64,000 nucleotides of DNA from Siphonodentalium dalli (GCA_032622095.1 CP136066.1:171863164-171927163); one strand, 5' to 3'; shown: positions 12,631 to 25,084, numbered from the stretch's first letter. Notes: a model not told the origin generated them from the sequence alone. Numbers and translations: made by a program.

Positions 12631-13925
12631 TTTTCTCCTGGTGGGGGGGGGGGACAAATACGTCATTAAACAAGATGGAGGCATTTCCGGTTGAGATGGC
12701 TAATTCACTTATTGTTGAGTATTTTCGAGTTATGGCTACAAAATGGGAGGTTATCTGATTTCGGAGCCTCAATTTTTCAGAATGAGCCAAAGTCCATATT
12801 TTATCTGTCTATCTATGCAGTATTATTTTGTGTTCGCATCATTTATTTTAAACGTAAATATTAGCCAAACAAAGTATTTTCTTGATCGTAGATGGTTTAT
12901 AGCAGAAAATTTAAGTTTAAGTGTTTTTGTTTTCTGAAAGCATGCTTGGTTGTTGCCAAGTTCGGCCAATTTAATTTCGCCCCATCAACCAGATTCAAAG
13001 ATTGTCCAATGAAAAATCCAGTTTTGTCAATTTATTTTCTGAGATATATTAATATTAGATAGTTAAATATAATGTTTTATCATTGTAATTATAAGTCATC
13101 AACATCGTAATGTAAATGTATTTGATCTTTCCTATTAAAACAGTTGTGTTCAATGCATACCACATGTCCTAGAGCGTGAATTTTATATAAACAAAATAAC
13201 AGTTCAGACCATGGAACACACATGTTATTAAAGAATTTATTATGTTCTCAATAACAAAATTGCATAAAGTATGCATTTGTTTTGTGCTCAATCTTGTTAT
13301 AATTACTAAAACAAAGATTTTTGCTCATTCTGAGAAATTATTTCTCGAAAATTAGATACCCGGGCATATAACTAAAAAATACTTTAACAAGTTCCTGGGT
13401 AAAATCATAAATGCACTGGACCACTAGAAGAACTGACACCAAAGAAGTTTAAACACCAATCAATTGTTACATCAACCTAAATTTCCTAAACACACCACCA
13501 GATATTTTTCTGTTGGATTCAATTTCTATGCATATCCATGAACAAAAATGTCTGTTTACAGAGACAGTAATAGAAGATTTCAACATACAAGAAGCAGTAT
13601 GGCAGGGCACAAAATAAATTTAATTTTGCAAGAACCAAATGCCGAATCAAGTTAGTCATAAAGCACTGAAAATGGAAAAGTTTCGCGAGAATCATTACGA
13701 TAATTGATTTGGTGATTCTTCCCGAATCTTAAGGACTGTATGGTCACAGAAATTGAAACAACATATTTTCTTGACAAATCCAAAATGAATATAAGCAGTA
13801 CAATAGTGCTAATAATCCAGAATGTTTGTTGATATAAACCTGATGAAATGTTCCAAGGTGTATGCATAGAGACTGAACACAACAAAATATAATATGGCAG
13901 AGAGATAAGTTGATAACATATGTTA

Positions 13926-14312
13926 AAGGGGGAATGCACCCTAAATCGGGCCATTTATAGGACCATCTCCTATTATACTCAACAGAATATATGCAACAAA
14001 TTAATGAATTCGAGCCAGGAATAAGTGCAAAATGCCTTGTCACTGAGTCGCGGCCATATGGGATACATCCAGCCCCGTTTCGTGGTTTTAGTGCTACAGG
14101 TTAGAGTTCTGGAGTAGCATTTCCATATATGCAAGTCATGAATATTCAAAAGCTCCATATATGGACATGCTACTCCAGAACTTTGACCTGTAGCACTGAA
14201 ACAACAGAATGGCGCTGGATGGATCCAATATGGACATGAGTTAGCAATTAAACTTATTCTGCTGAGTATAGTAGATGGGCCAATAAATGGCTGAATTTTG
14301 GTACAGTCCCCT
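13926..14312. mobile_element. Inverted-repeat element with nested snapback, unit 2
   Basis: Same element as at 8,258-8,705. The segment after 'ggaataagtgcaaaatg' has been replaced by a short sequence containing 'gagtcgcggccatatgg', which removes part of the right-hand inner arm. The replacement is shared with unit 3, so it predates their duplication. Confidence 0.65.
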
Positions 14313-14332
14313 TTATGAATATAACATGGTGA

Positions 14333-14459
14333 TTAGTCCTCCTTTCGGCGCCTGTCTTTTGAGAAACGGAACCATTCCTTTATAGCATCATTAATCTTGT
14401 CCGTGCACTCATCTTGTCCGTGCACTCCTCTCTGTATATCATGTTTGATCTAACAGCTC
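14333..14459 (-). pseudogene. Terminal exon of DUF4806-like gene, frameshifted (unit 2)
   Basis: Same exon as at 8,721-8,830 with identical acceptor and stop context. It carries a direct 17-bp duplication of 'atcttgtccgtgcactc', giving 127 instead of 110 nt. Seventeen is not a multiple of three. The reading frame therefore leaves the conserved basic tail and meets a stop in the middle of the exon. The lesion is shared with unit 3 and absent from unit 1. Confidence 0.75.
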
Positions 14460-16797
14460 CTGGAAATAATTTATTAGCCGAAAATATTAGTAACAATTGA
14501 ATCATTTTGCTAATAACATACTTTATAATAACCTAGCTGAACTAGCTTATTCAGCATCGGAGGGGCCTGTGGTCCCTGCACAAAATGCCCTGTGCGCTTC
14601 ACGTACATTTTGATAATTTCAAAAATTATAATTTATATTTTCCCCCCCAAAATTTAGTTATCCAATTAAATAAAAAGAGCATTTAATGCCCATTTCAAAT
14701 GTTTATTGTGTTGTGTATACAATACAACTTCTCTCGCACATATCAGTTTGCATATTTCAAAGCAGCATGTATCCCCATGTAACTTAATGAGGCTTCTACA
14801 ATGAAACAACACAGATACCGGTAGAGATCCTTATATTATAAATATGACATAATATTTCTGATTTCAAAATGGAACATCCAAACAAAGGCTCTATTGCAAA
14901 TGCAGATTTTTTATTTACATAGCATATTGTTGAAAAAGTGGAAAATTCAGGGAAATTTGAGCTTCTTGAGTTTGGGCTCCCATACCTGCAACACTAAACA
15001 AGTATAAAAACAACTAAATACATTATTTTCTATTTCATTGATGCATGCTTTTGATTGTTTGAGAGTATAGCATGTGACCTACTAGTGATGAGCCGATAAT
15101 CGTAAAACGTAAAAGTGTCTCTACAGGTGAGTTCAGGATAATGTGGTGTAACATCAAAATTCTCTTCCTCAGACGGAGGTCTCATGTTGAATTCTCGTAT
15201 TTTATTAATTGGATAGTGATAAATACACTGGTAACAATTTTTAATATTGTTTAATTGTTTTTATTTGTAATCAAACATTTCGTTCCTGTTTTGGTGTCAA
15301 CAAGCATGCATGCACTCTTCTGAGTTATTATCGCGGCGAATGCCAAAACTCACCTGTCTGATTGTAGCCAGAATTCAGAACCCCTATTGACTTAGTTGTA
15401 TAAGACGCGTGCATATGTTGAGGGGAAATACTGGGTCAACAAGTAGCGACTTATATACATAAATATACGGTAAATTTGACCCAAGTAGCGACTTATAGAC
15501 ATAAATCTACGGTAAATTTAGCATAATATAACATGTGTATTGGTTGTCAGGACGCAGGGATTCATTCACAAGTCCACCCATACCTACCTTTATACTTACC
15601 CTTTGGCATACAAAATATAGCTTTGTTTCCGGTAACCCCCCACCGCTCGCCAGACGGCCCCACTTAAACTTTTTATTTGCTTGCAAAATGAAAAAAAATC
15701 CAAAGTTCCCAATTTACAGTCTGATAATTACCAAATCACCTCCCAACTTGACTTTATTCTTCCAGTTTCTCTTAGTTTAAGTTGCTGGTTTCAATTCAAC
15801 GAGTCAATAGCCTAATTAACTTGCAAAATCGCACTCACAAACAAGGGGTAGTGGGCTAACAAACATCCAAAAACATGATTCCTCAAAAATAGGCAACTTT
15901 AACCCAAGGTCTTTTAGACTAATGGGTATGGAATATGTTTATTAACTCAATTTGAAATGTTTGGGTGTTGATTAATACAATTTAAATGGCTTTGGACATA
16001 TATCACAATTGATTGTTTCATAATACAAATTCTCAACAATCTGTTGTTAATTATTCTGATAGTTAGACACTGAAGCATGTAACCCAGTATGAAAATTGGA
16101 TGAAACATGATGATTTGTGGGAAGGTGGGAATTGTTTTAGCAGGTCAATATTGTTCACATACAGGGAATTCATGCTTTAACGCAACATGTTATTATGGAA
16201 TAACTACTTAATTCTACATGCATGTACTAAATTATACCAAGAAACAATCATATATAATAGTCCTCACTATGATTTGTAAATAATAATTTCAACTAACTAG
16301 AATAAAGTCTATCAGTTTTATAGAGGTATTGACTTAGTATTTTTGTGTCCAATGCGGGGAAGGTAGTGGTATGGTGAAAGCTTCCCTAAGACAAAAGATT
16401 CAAGACAGCCACTCCTATATGCGAGATGTGTACAAAGCAGATTGACTCCTGTTATTGCCAGGCCATATGATAAATAAAAATTTAAATAAAAGAATATAAA
16501 AAAGTGCCTTGCAAGGTCATTACAATATTATTTCTAAATAGACTATATATACATTATTACATAGTATATCTGTATCTACAATACATTAAGGAACGGCTGT
16601 TATTACCTTTTGCACTATGGGAATTTAAAAAAAAAAGAGGTTTACCCCCCTCCCCACCCTAATGTTTTGCCCTCTGTTGTCGGAAACAAAAGTATTTTTT
16701 TATTTGGCCTTACTGATGTTGTTGCTTCCAAATCAAATCACTATGACCTACAGCTGCTAGCGAAAAGGGATAAAATGAAAGAAGAATATATACTCAC

Positions 16798-16901
16798 TGT
16801 GTATAACTTTGACCATTCGCAGGTCTCTGATTGGGTCCTTTGTCCCTTTTCCAGCCCAATTAATTTTCTCGGATAAACCCTGTCCAATAAGGCTTCCCAA
16901 A
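16798..16901 (-). pseudogene. 5'-truncated DUF4806 penultimate exon (unit 2/3 boundary)
   Basis: Identical in structure to the truncated exon at 11,166-11,269: the donor and the conserved NWAGKGTKDPIRDLRMVKVI segment remain, while the acceptor and first third are lost at the unit junction. Confidence 0.75.
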
Positions 16902-17641
16902 TTGTTTTGTTTATAATTAATTCTAATTATACACAATGACATTGATTATCAATTTAGTCACTTTCACTGTCCAGTGCTTTTGTGGTATTACTGCAGCGAC
17001 AGGGAGAGGTGGGGGTGTCGAAACACAAATCATTAAGCCAATATTGGAATTTTGCATTACTTAATTCCTAGGCTATAGTTGGAATTTTTATGATTTCACC
17101 ACACCCCTCCCCAGTTGGAACCCTCTAGCAACGTCCCTGTATTACCGGTGCCCGGAACTAAATGCAACATAATTTTTCTTGGCAGGAATAGTACATAAAA
17201 TCTCCATGAACAACATTCTAAAAATCAGAAAAGGATAAATTGGTGAATTTTGTGAAATTAAATTGGGGAAATTTAGTCAGATCATCAATTTATGGATTTT
17301 AAGGGAGGCATATCCATAATTCAAATTTACTAGTCCTTTTAATTTCATGTAAATTTTGTAGATTTAATTTTCATGATTACAGAACAGAAAACCTTTCCGA
17401 GAATAAGTTGATTGGCCGTCTCAACCGGAAACGCTTCCATCATGTTTGATGACGTATTTGCCCCTCCCCAGGATATATGGTTTCTATTGTAAACATGATG
17501 TTGACATCTCACTAATAAATTCATCTCTTTTTCTGTTTTATGTTACCCACATTAATAGTTAATATCTTGAGTCAGTACACGACAACAAGGTGAATCAATA
17601 TATACCAAGATACAATCGTTGATATGTTGTAATTTATAATA

Positions 17642-18262
17642 TGAGAAATGGATGTTGATTTGATTGTGTTCCAAAGACCAAGGATGCAAGTTGGTCTGAC
17701 ATCTGAAACCATCCATACTCTATGTATCGCAACAAAATCAACATTCATTAATTCTATTTACACTCAGCCGTGTCAAATGGAAGATTTAAAGAGCATTAAG
17801 TGTCCCTTTCAAACGCTAGCGCGCGACGTCATGTGACATAATTTCGACCAACCTATATCCTGCATTGATGTTCCACAACGCGAATGCATGTGTGAGTGTA
17901 AATATATTTATATAACTGCACGAAACCCACTGACAAGTGCCGTAGATGTGGGCATGACATTGTTCGCATGAAATTTCTCACGCTGAACACTACTTGTTCC
18001 ATTTTTGTGTAGAAGCAACTTGCAATGAGCTTCGAGAATGACGTTGGAAATTGGTGCTGAATGCTCTATTAATCTGCTAGTTGACTCGGTTGAGTGTAAA
18101 TATAAGTAATGGATGCTGATTTTGTTGTGTTTCATAGAGTATGGATGCCAGTTGGTCTGACATTTTTATGTGTGGAACGCTTTCAAGTTCCACACAAAAT
18201 GTCTTACCAACTTGCATCCATACTCCAAGGAACTCATCAAAATCCATTTCTAAATAGAAACC
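17642..18262. repeat. Foldback block in unit 3
   Basis: Near-identical to 12,010-12,630, shifted by 5,632 bp. Confidence 0.6.
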
Positions 18263-19557
18263 TTTTCTCCTGGTGGGGGGGGGGGACAAATACGTCATTA
18301 AACAAGATGGAGGCATTTCCGGTTGAGATGGCTAATTCACTTATTGTTGAGTATTTTCGAGTTATGGCTACAAAATGGGAGGTTATCTGATTTCGGAGCC
18401 TCAATTTTTCAGAATGAGCCAAAGTCCATATTTTATCTGTCTATCTATGCAGTATTATTTTGTGTTCGCATCATTTATTTTAAACGTAAATATTAGCCAA
18501 ACAAAGTATTTTCTTGATCGTAGATGGTTTATAGCAGAAAATTTAAGTTTAAGTGTTTTTGTTTTCTGAAAGCATGCTTGGTTGTTGCCAAGTTCGGCCA
18601 ATTTAATTTCGCCCCATCAACCAGATTCAAAGATTGTCCAATGAAAAATCCAGTTTTGTCAATTTATTTTCTGAGATATATTAATATTAGATAGTTAAAT
18701 ATAATGTTTTATCATTGTAATTATAAGTCATCAACATCGTAATGTAAATGTATTTGATCTTTCCTATTAAAACAGTTGTGTTCAATGCATACCACATGTC
18801 CTAGAGCGTGAATTTTATATAAACAAAATAACAGTTCAGACCATGGAACACACATGTTATTAAAGAATTTATTATGTTCTCAATAACAAAATTGCATAAA
18901 GTATGCATTTGTTTTGTGCTCAATCTTGTTATAATTACTAAAACAAAGATTTTTGCTCATTCTGAGAAATTATTTCTCGAAAATTAGATACCCGGGCATA
19001 TAACTAAAAAATACTTTAACAAGTTCCTGGGTAAAATCATAAATGCACTGGACCACTAGAAGAACTGACACCAAAGAAGTTTAAACACCAATCAATTGTT
19101 ACATCAACCTAAATTTCCTAAACACACCACCAGATATTTTTCTGTTGGATTCAATTTCTATGCATATCCATGAACAAAAATGTCTGTTTACAGAGACAGT
19201 AATAGAAGATTTCAACATACAAGAAGCAGTATGGCAGGGCACAAAATAAATTTAATTTTGCAAGAACCAAATGCCGAATCAAGTTAGTCATAAAGCACTG
19301 AAAATGGAAAAGTTTCGCGAGAATCATTACGATAATTGATTTGGTGATTCTTCCCGAATCTTAAGGACTGTATGGTCACAGAAATTGAAACAACATATTT
19401 TCTTGACAAATCCAAAATGAATATAAGCAGTACAATAGTGCTAATAATCCAGAATGTTTGTTGATATAAACCTGATGAAATGTTCCAAGGTGTATGCATA
19501 GAGACTGAACACAACAAAATATAATATGGCAGAGAGATAAGTTGATAACATATGTTA

Positions 19558-19944
19558 AAGGGGGAATGCACCCTAAATCGGGCCATTTATAGGACCATCT
19601 CCTATTATACTCAACAGAATATATGCAACAAATTAATGAATTCGAGCCAGGAATAAGTGCAAAATGCCTTGTCACTGAGTCGCGGCCATATGGGATACAT
19701 CCAGCCCCGTTTCGTGGTTTTAGTGCTACAGGTTAGAGTTCTGGAGTAGCATTTCCATATATGCAAGTCATGAATATTCAAAAGCTCCATATATGGACAT
19801 GCTACTCCAGAACTTTGACCTGTAGCACTGAAACAACAGAATGGCGCTGGATGGATCCAATATGGACATGAGTTAGCAATTAAACTTATTCTGCTGAGTA
19901 TAGTAGATGGGCCAATAAATGGCTGAATTTTGGTACAGTCCCCT
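19558..19944. mobile_element. Inverted-repeat element with nested snapback, unit 3
   Basis: Near-identical to 13,926-14,312, including the internal replacement that deletes one inner arm. Confidence 0.65.
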
Positions 19945-19964
19945 TTATGAATATAACATGGTGA

Positions 19965-20091
19965 TTAGTCCTCCTTTCGGCGCCTGTCTTTTGAGAAACG
20001 GAACCATTCCTTTATAGCATCATTAATCTTGTCCGTGCACTCATCTTGTCCGTGCACTCCTCTCTGTATATCATGTTTGATCTAACAGCTC
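19965..20091 (-). pseudogene. Terminal exon of DUF4806-like gene, frameshifted (unit 3)
   Basis: Same 127-nt exon with the 17-bp tandem duplication as in unit 2. This copy lies 2.3 kb downstream (minus strand) of the only complete penultimate exon, so it is the exon the locus would normally use. The duplication disrupts the last ~20 codons. Confidence 0.75.
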
Positions 20092-22423
20092 CTGGAAATA
20101 ATTTATTAGCCGAAAATATTAGTAACAATTGAATCATTTTGCTAATAACATACTTTATAATAACCTAGCTGAACTAGCTTATTCAGCATCGGAGGGGCCT
20201 GTGGTCCCTGCACAAAATGCCCTGTGCGCTTCACGTACATTTTGATAATTTCAAAAATTATAATTTATATTTTCCCCCCCAAAATTTAGTTATCCAATTA
20301 AATAAAAAGAGCATTTAATGCCCATTTCAAATGTTTATTGTGTTGTGTATACAATACAACTTCTCTCGCACATATCAGTTTGCATATTTCAAAGCAGCAT
20401 GTATCCCCATGTAACTTAATGAGGCTTCTACAATGAAACAACACAGATACCGGTAGAGATCCTTATATTATAAATATGACATAATATTTCTGATTTCAAA
20501 ATGGAACATCCAAACAAAGGCTCTATTGCAAATGCAGATTTTTTATTTACATAGCATATTGTTGAAAAAGTGGAAAATTCAGGGAAATTTGAGCTTCTTG
20601 AGTTTGGGCTCCCATACCTGCAACACTAAACAAGTATAAAAACAACTAAATACATTATTTTCTATTTCATTGATGCATGCTTTTGATTGTTTGAGAGTAT
20701 AGCATGTGACCTACTAGTGATGAGCCGATAATCGTAAAACGTAAAAGTGTCTCTACAGGTGAGTTCAGGATAATGTGGTGTAACATCAAAATTCTCTTCC
20801 TCAGACGGAGGTCTCATGTTGAATTCTCGTATTTTATTAATTGGATAGTGATAAATACACTGGTAACAATTTTTAATATTGTTTAATTGTTTTTATTTGT
20901 AATCAAACATTTCGTTCCTGTTTTGGTGTCAACAAGCATGCATGCACTCTTCTGAGTTATTATCGCGGCGAATGCCAAAACTCACCTGTCTGATTGTAGC
21001 CAGAATTCAGAACCCCTATTGACTTAGTTGTATAAGACGCGTGCACATGTTGAGGGGAAATACTGGGTCAACAAGTAGCGAATTATAGACATAAATATAC
21101 GGTAAATTTGACCCAAGTAGCGACTAATAGAAATAAATCTACTGTAAATTTAGCATAATATAACATGTGTATTGGTTGTCAGGACGCAGGGATTCATTCA
21201 CAAGTCCACCCATACCTACCTTTATACTTATATATATATAGCTTTTCCGGTAACCCCCCCCCCCCCCCACCGCTCGCCAGACGGCCCCACTTAAACTTTT
21301 TATTTGCTTGCAAAATTAAAAATAATCCAAAGTTCCCAATTTACAGTCTGAAAATTACCAAATCACCTCCCAACTTGACTTTATTCTTCCAGTTTCTCTT
21401 AGTTTAAGTTGCTTGGTTCAATTCAATGAGTCAATAGCCTAATTAACTTGCAAAATCGCACTCACAAACAAGGGGTAGTGGGCTAACAAACATCCAAAAA
21501 CATGATTCCTCAAAAATAGGCAACTTTAACCCAAAGTCTTTTAGACTAATGGGTATGGAATATGTTTATTAACTCAATTTGAAATGTTTGGGTGTTGATT
21601 AATACAATTTAAATGGCTTTGGACATATATCACAATTGATTGTTTCATAATACAAATTCTCAACAATCTGTTGTTAATTATTCTGATAGTTAGACACTGA
21701 AGCATATAACCCAGTATGAAAATTGGATGAAACATGATGATTTGTGGGAAGGTGGGAATTGTTTTAGCAGGTCAATATTGTTCACATACAGGGAATTCAT
21801 GCTTTAACGCAACATGTTATTATGGAATAACTACTTAATTCTACATGCATGTACTAAATTATACCAAGAATCAATCATATATAATAGTCCTCACTATGAT
21901 TTGTAAATAATAATTTCAACTAACTAGTATAAAGTCTATCAGTTTTATAGAGGTATTGACTTAGTATTTTTGTGCCCAATGCGGGGAAGGTAGTGGTGTG
22001 GTGAAAGCTTCCCTAAGACAAAAGATTCAAGACAGCCACTCCTATATGCGAGATGTGTACAAAGCAGATTGACTCCTGTTATTGCCAGGCCATATGATAA
22101 ATAAAAATTTAAATAAAAGAATATAAAAAAGTGCCTTGCAAGGTCATTACAATATTATTTCTAAATAGACTATATATACATTATTACATAGTATATCTGT
22201 ATCTACAATACATTAAGGAACGGCTGTTATTACCTTTTGCACTATGGGAATTTAAAAAAAAAGAGGTTTACCCCCCTCCCCACCATAATGTTTTGCCCTC
22301 TGTTGTCGGAAACAAAAGTATTTTTTTATTTGGCCTTACTGATGTTGTTGCTTCCAAATCAAATCACTATGACCTACAGCTGCTAGCGAAACTGGATAAA
22401 ATGAAAGAAGAATATATACTCAC

Positions 22424-22582
22424 TGTGTATAACTTTGACCATACGCAGGTCTCTGATTGGGTCCTTTGTCCCTTTTCCAGCCCAATTAATTTTCTCGGAT
22501 AAACCCTGTCCAATAAGGCTTCCCAAAATTATATTAAGGCATTTTGTAGGGTTCTCCCACCATGGTGACATAAGTCTCGCTC
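22424..22582 (-). pseudogene. Penultimate exon of DUF4806-like gene (full length, one frameshift)
   Basis: The exon is bounded by an acceptor with a pyrimidine tract (cttttctttcag) and a GTGAGT donor. In the frame set by the upstream exon it reads ERDLCHHGGRTLQNALI and then a stop. The next frame continues GSLIGQGLSEKINWAGKG and LRMVKVI, the typical 'GG...il..L...nwxGkgxK..f.dL.lvkvI' pattern I associate with DUF4806. The exon is 159 nt; 160 would keep phase with both neighbours, so one base is missing near 22,535. That is within about 10 bp of the array boundary. Either the gene is a pseudogene, or the junction is an assembly or allele problem. Confidence 0.7.
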
Positions 22583-23154
22583 CTGAAAGAAAAGTAGATA
22601 TAATTAACACATCACTATATGTGTATCAATGTGTCCACAAGAAAGACATCTTTATCTACCGGTATTGAATATTCTATGGTCAGCAATTCATTGGCCTAGG
22701 CAAAGCCAGATTTTACCTAGGAAATTAAAAAAATAATTCCAAATGTATGTTTAGTCTGCGGGACTAATGTGGCAAACAAAATGTACACTCCGAAACACAC
22801 TCTGCAATGTGCTTTTGCATCTTATTTATTAAGAAAGTCTATTTAACTCCATTTACATCAAGGTAGTGGGGGTGTTCACACATTCACTACATTTTTACTC
22901 ACCATAAAGGATCAAGGATATCTCTAGCCACTTAAATTATATGCAAATGTAAAATGTCCACTCCGAAACATGTGCGTATAATTGGGTTAAAAATACCATT
23001 CGCCATGCCATAAAATTCAGAATTTGATGATTTTCGCCAGAGTTATGGGCCTTTTTTTACTTGGAAAATTAAATTTTTACTTCAGCATTTTATTATTTTT
23101 GCCATCCACCCCCACCCCCTAATCACACGAACAAGCCTGGAAATACTGACTTAC

Positions 23155-23366
23155 CAAATGTCTTCGAACGGCAGGTTCATCTCCCAGCCTACTCTCAAAT
23201 TGCACAAGTGCATCTCGAGTGGAAACCGGGAGGCTCGCCTCCATACCATCATCTTCCTCCTCAGCTTCTTTTGACTTCCTTTGAATCAATGTATCCACCT
23301 TTTTAGTCAATGTGTCAACTTGACTTTTCAGTTCCACTAGAAGAGTCAGAACTCTTCTGTCAACTG
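23155..23366 (-). CDS. Coiled-coil + DUF4806-start exon
   Basis: A 212-nt exon with acceptor ttttttattgcag and a perfect GTAAGT donor. It encodes a heptad-rich segment (VELKSQVDTLTKKVDTLIQ), an acidic linker, and then VSTRDALVQFESRL...VRRHL, which resembles the first helix of the DUF4806 domain. It ends in phase 0 and joins the exon at 22,424-22,582 in the correct frame. Upstream exons, including the start codon, were not found within the next several kilobases. The function of the family is unknown; the coiled coil suggests oligomerisation. A paralogous exon lies at 46,024-46,225. Confidence 0.65.
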
Positions 23367-23509
23367 CTGCAATAAAAAATGATAACCAAAGATGAGCAAT
23401 TCTGGTTCATTCAAAGTATATTATATGATCAGCTAGTAAGAAAGTGAGATATTTACTACAAAGATACTTATAAGACATGTAGCGAGTGCGGGATTTCAAG
23501 CCTAGAGGG

Positions 23510-24170
23510 CAATTCCATGTGACTGACATTACATTCAAAGACAGATTCCATATTTCCAGATTCATTGTGATGAATAGAGCAACATTTATAAATATATAAT
23601 CTTATTTCTATGTGTGATTTTGGCTTGTGCGAGGGTGCACCGAACAAATTCTGAGTTTAGTCAAGCGATAAAATATTCTGAGTTTAGTCAAGCGATAAAA
23701 TGACATCGTTCAATGTTAGCGTGACTGACATTACATGAAAATATCAAGGCACAGTGCCAACTTGTTTTCAAATTAAATTTGTCTTAAATTTACAGAAACA
23801 CACAATTTTCTTTGTTAATTTTTCGTGGTAGATATTTCAAGATAATGTAACAGAACAATTTAAGCTTACAACTAACATGAAATATTTTTGTTGTCCAAAT
23901 TATGCGTGACTGGCATTACACTAATTTCGTGACTGACAAATATTTCCAACAGTTTCTGATCCAAATGAGTAATTATTGCCCTACCAATCATATCTTGTGG
24001 GGTTTAAATGCATTTAATATATTTGTTTACCATATACAGCACATGAACATGACATCGACTAATGTAAGTGTGACTGACATTACACAAATTTATCCAAGAT
24101 ACATGGCAACTGGATTTAAAATTTATGGACAGATTAATCTGTCTGTGGTTTGATATTATGTTACTGAATT
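23510..24170. repeat. Degenerate repeats with GTGACTGACATTACA core
   Basis: The 15-mer gtgactgacattaca, or one-mismatch forms, occurs near 23,518, 23,722, 23,905 and 24,069, at intervals of about 165-205 bp. Some flanking similarity is seen ('gacatcgttcaatgttagc' vs 'gacatcgactaatgtaag'). A separate 27-bp direct duplication, 'tctgagtttagtcaagcg...', lies at 23,650-23,703. The ORF at 23,902 is incidental. Confidence 0.5.
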
Positions 24171-24556
24171 TGTTCCTAACATTAAACCATGAAAAAAAGA
24201 AGAAACAAGAAATTCAATTAATTGAGGAAAAACACCCACCGTCCTGAGTGGTATTGATAAGCTATTAGGGGGGGGGTCTACCACTTCGCATGCAAAATAA
24301 CACGAATGACACCAACAGCTTGGATGTGAGAATAATCCACCATATATGGTAGATATTCAACCAGACTGTGCTTAAGTTTCTCAATTGGTGACTGATGTAC
24401 ATATACAGTACACACAAATAGTAATAACAATTAACGTTGTGATTTTGAAATTAACCATGCTAGAATATTGACGGTAAGGTGGTATTAACTACTACGAGCA
24501 TAATAATAGTACTATTCTTTTATAATATATGTGGGCATGATGTATGGAAATATTAA

Positions 24557-25022
24557 AGGTACTCAATCCGATAAAACTCATCTCAATTACTATTTCAATG
24601 GCTTCGGGGGTCAAAAATATTTGATTCGAGTCGAGGAAGTCACCCATCAAAGCTCAGATTTGTTAGATATCGATTTTAGAAATCTATTATTTTTCATTAT
24701 CGGGAATTCTTTCTGGCCCAGAAGACATTCAAAATTGCGTACCCTGATTATAGAGTTATCCATCCTTGTTTGAATAGAGTTTTGGCGTAAAATCTCGAGC
24801 AGGTTACCAAATTGACGGCAGTTATTAGTACTCATCTCGAGCAATTAACAAATTTCAAAAATCAATATCTAATAACTCTTGAGCTTTGTTTGATGGTTTC
24901 CTCGACTCGAATCAAATATTTTTTACCCCCAAAGCCAAAGAAATAGTAATATAGGACCCTCTGATCGGATTGTTGTTGTTGGAATCTGTTGAGATGTGGA
25001 CCCTCTTTCGGATTGAGTACCT
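24557..25022. mobile_element. TTAA-flanked foldback MITE, family A copy 1
   Basis: It is flanked by TTAA on both sides (24,553-24,556 and 25,023-25,026). The termini are perfect 15-bp inverted repeats, AGGTACTCAATCCGA. Long inverted arms contain 'tttgattcgagtcgagga' and 'tcctcgactcgaatcaaa'. It has no coding capacity. The TTAA target site points to piggyBac-type mobilisation (established for that superfamily; inferred here). Confidence 0.85.
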
Positions 25023-25084
25023 TTAAAGGGCAAACCAATAGTTACAATACAATTATAACTGTTTTTTTTTAATTAAGAGCAAGA

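Larger units (their letters stand above)
11271..16902. repeat. Tandem array unit 2 (5,632 bp)
   Basis: The head (11,271 to ~15.27 kb) is nearly identical to unit 3 and clearly different from unit 1. The tail (~15.41 to 16,902) is nearly identical to unit 1 and different from unit 3. Only a handful of single-base differences were noticed between the near-identical blocks (for example c/a at 10,770 vs 16,402, and c/t at 12,168 vs 17,800). Its spacing to both neighbours' matching blocks is exactly 5,632 bp. Confidence 0.9.
16903..22526. repeat. Tandem array unit 3 (about 5.62 kb)
   Basis: The head is nearly identical to unit 2. The tail (from ~21.04 kb) differs from units 1 and 2 by scattered substitutions and small indels; for example, 'tatatatatata' replaces 'ccctttggcatac' sequence near 21,228, and a longer C run lies at 21,257. 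The unit ends where sequence continues into the unbroken 5' part of the DUF4806 penultimate exon. It is therefore the unit still joined to the rest of the gene. Confidence 0.9.

Noticed and set aside
13652-14043. Hydrophobic ~100-codon ORFs on the minus strand (also at 7,987-8,372 and 19,284-19,675), resembling a membrane protein
   Set aside because: They overlap the inverted-repeat element. Unit 1 vs unit 2 differences are largely amino-acid-changing, and no splice or start context supports them.
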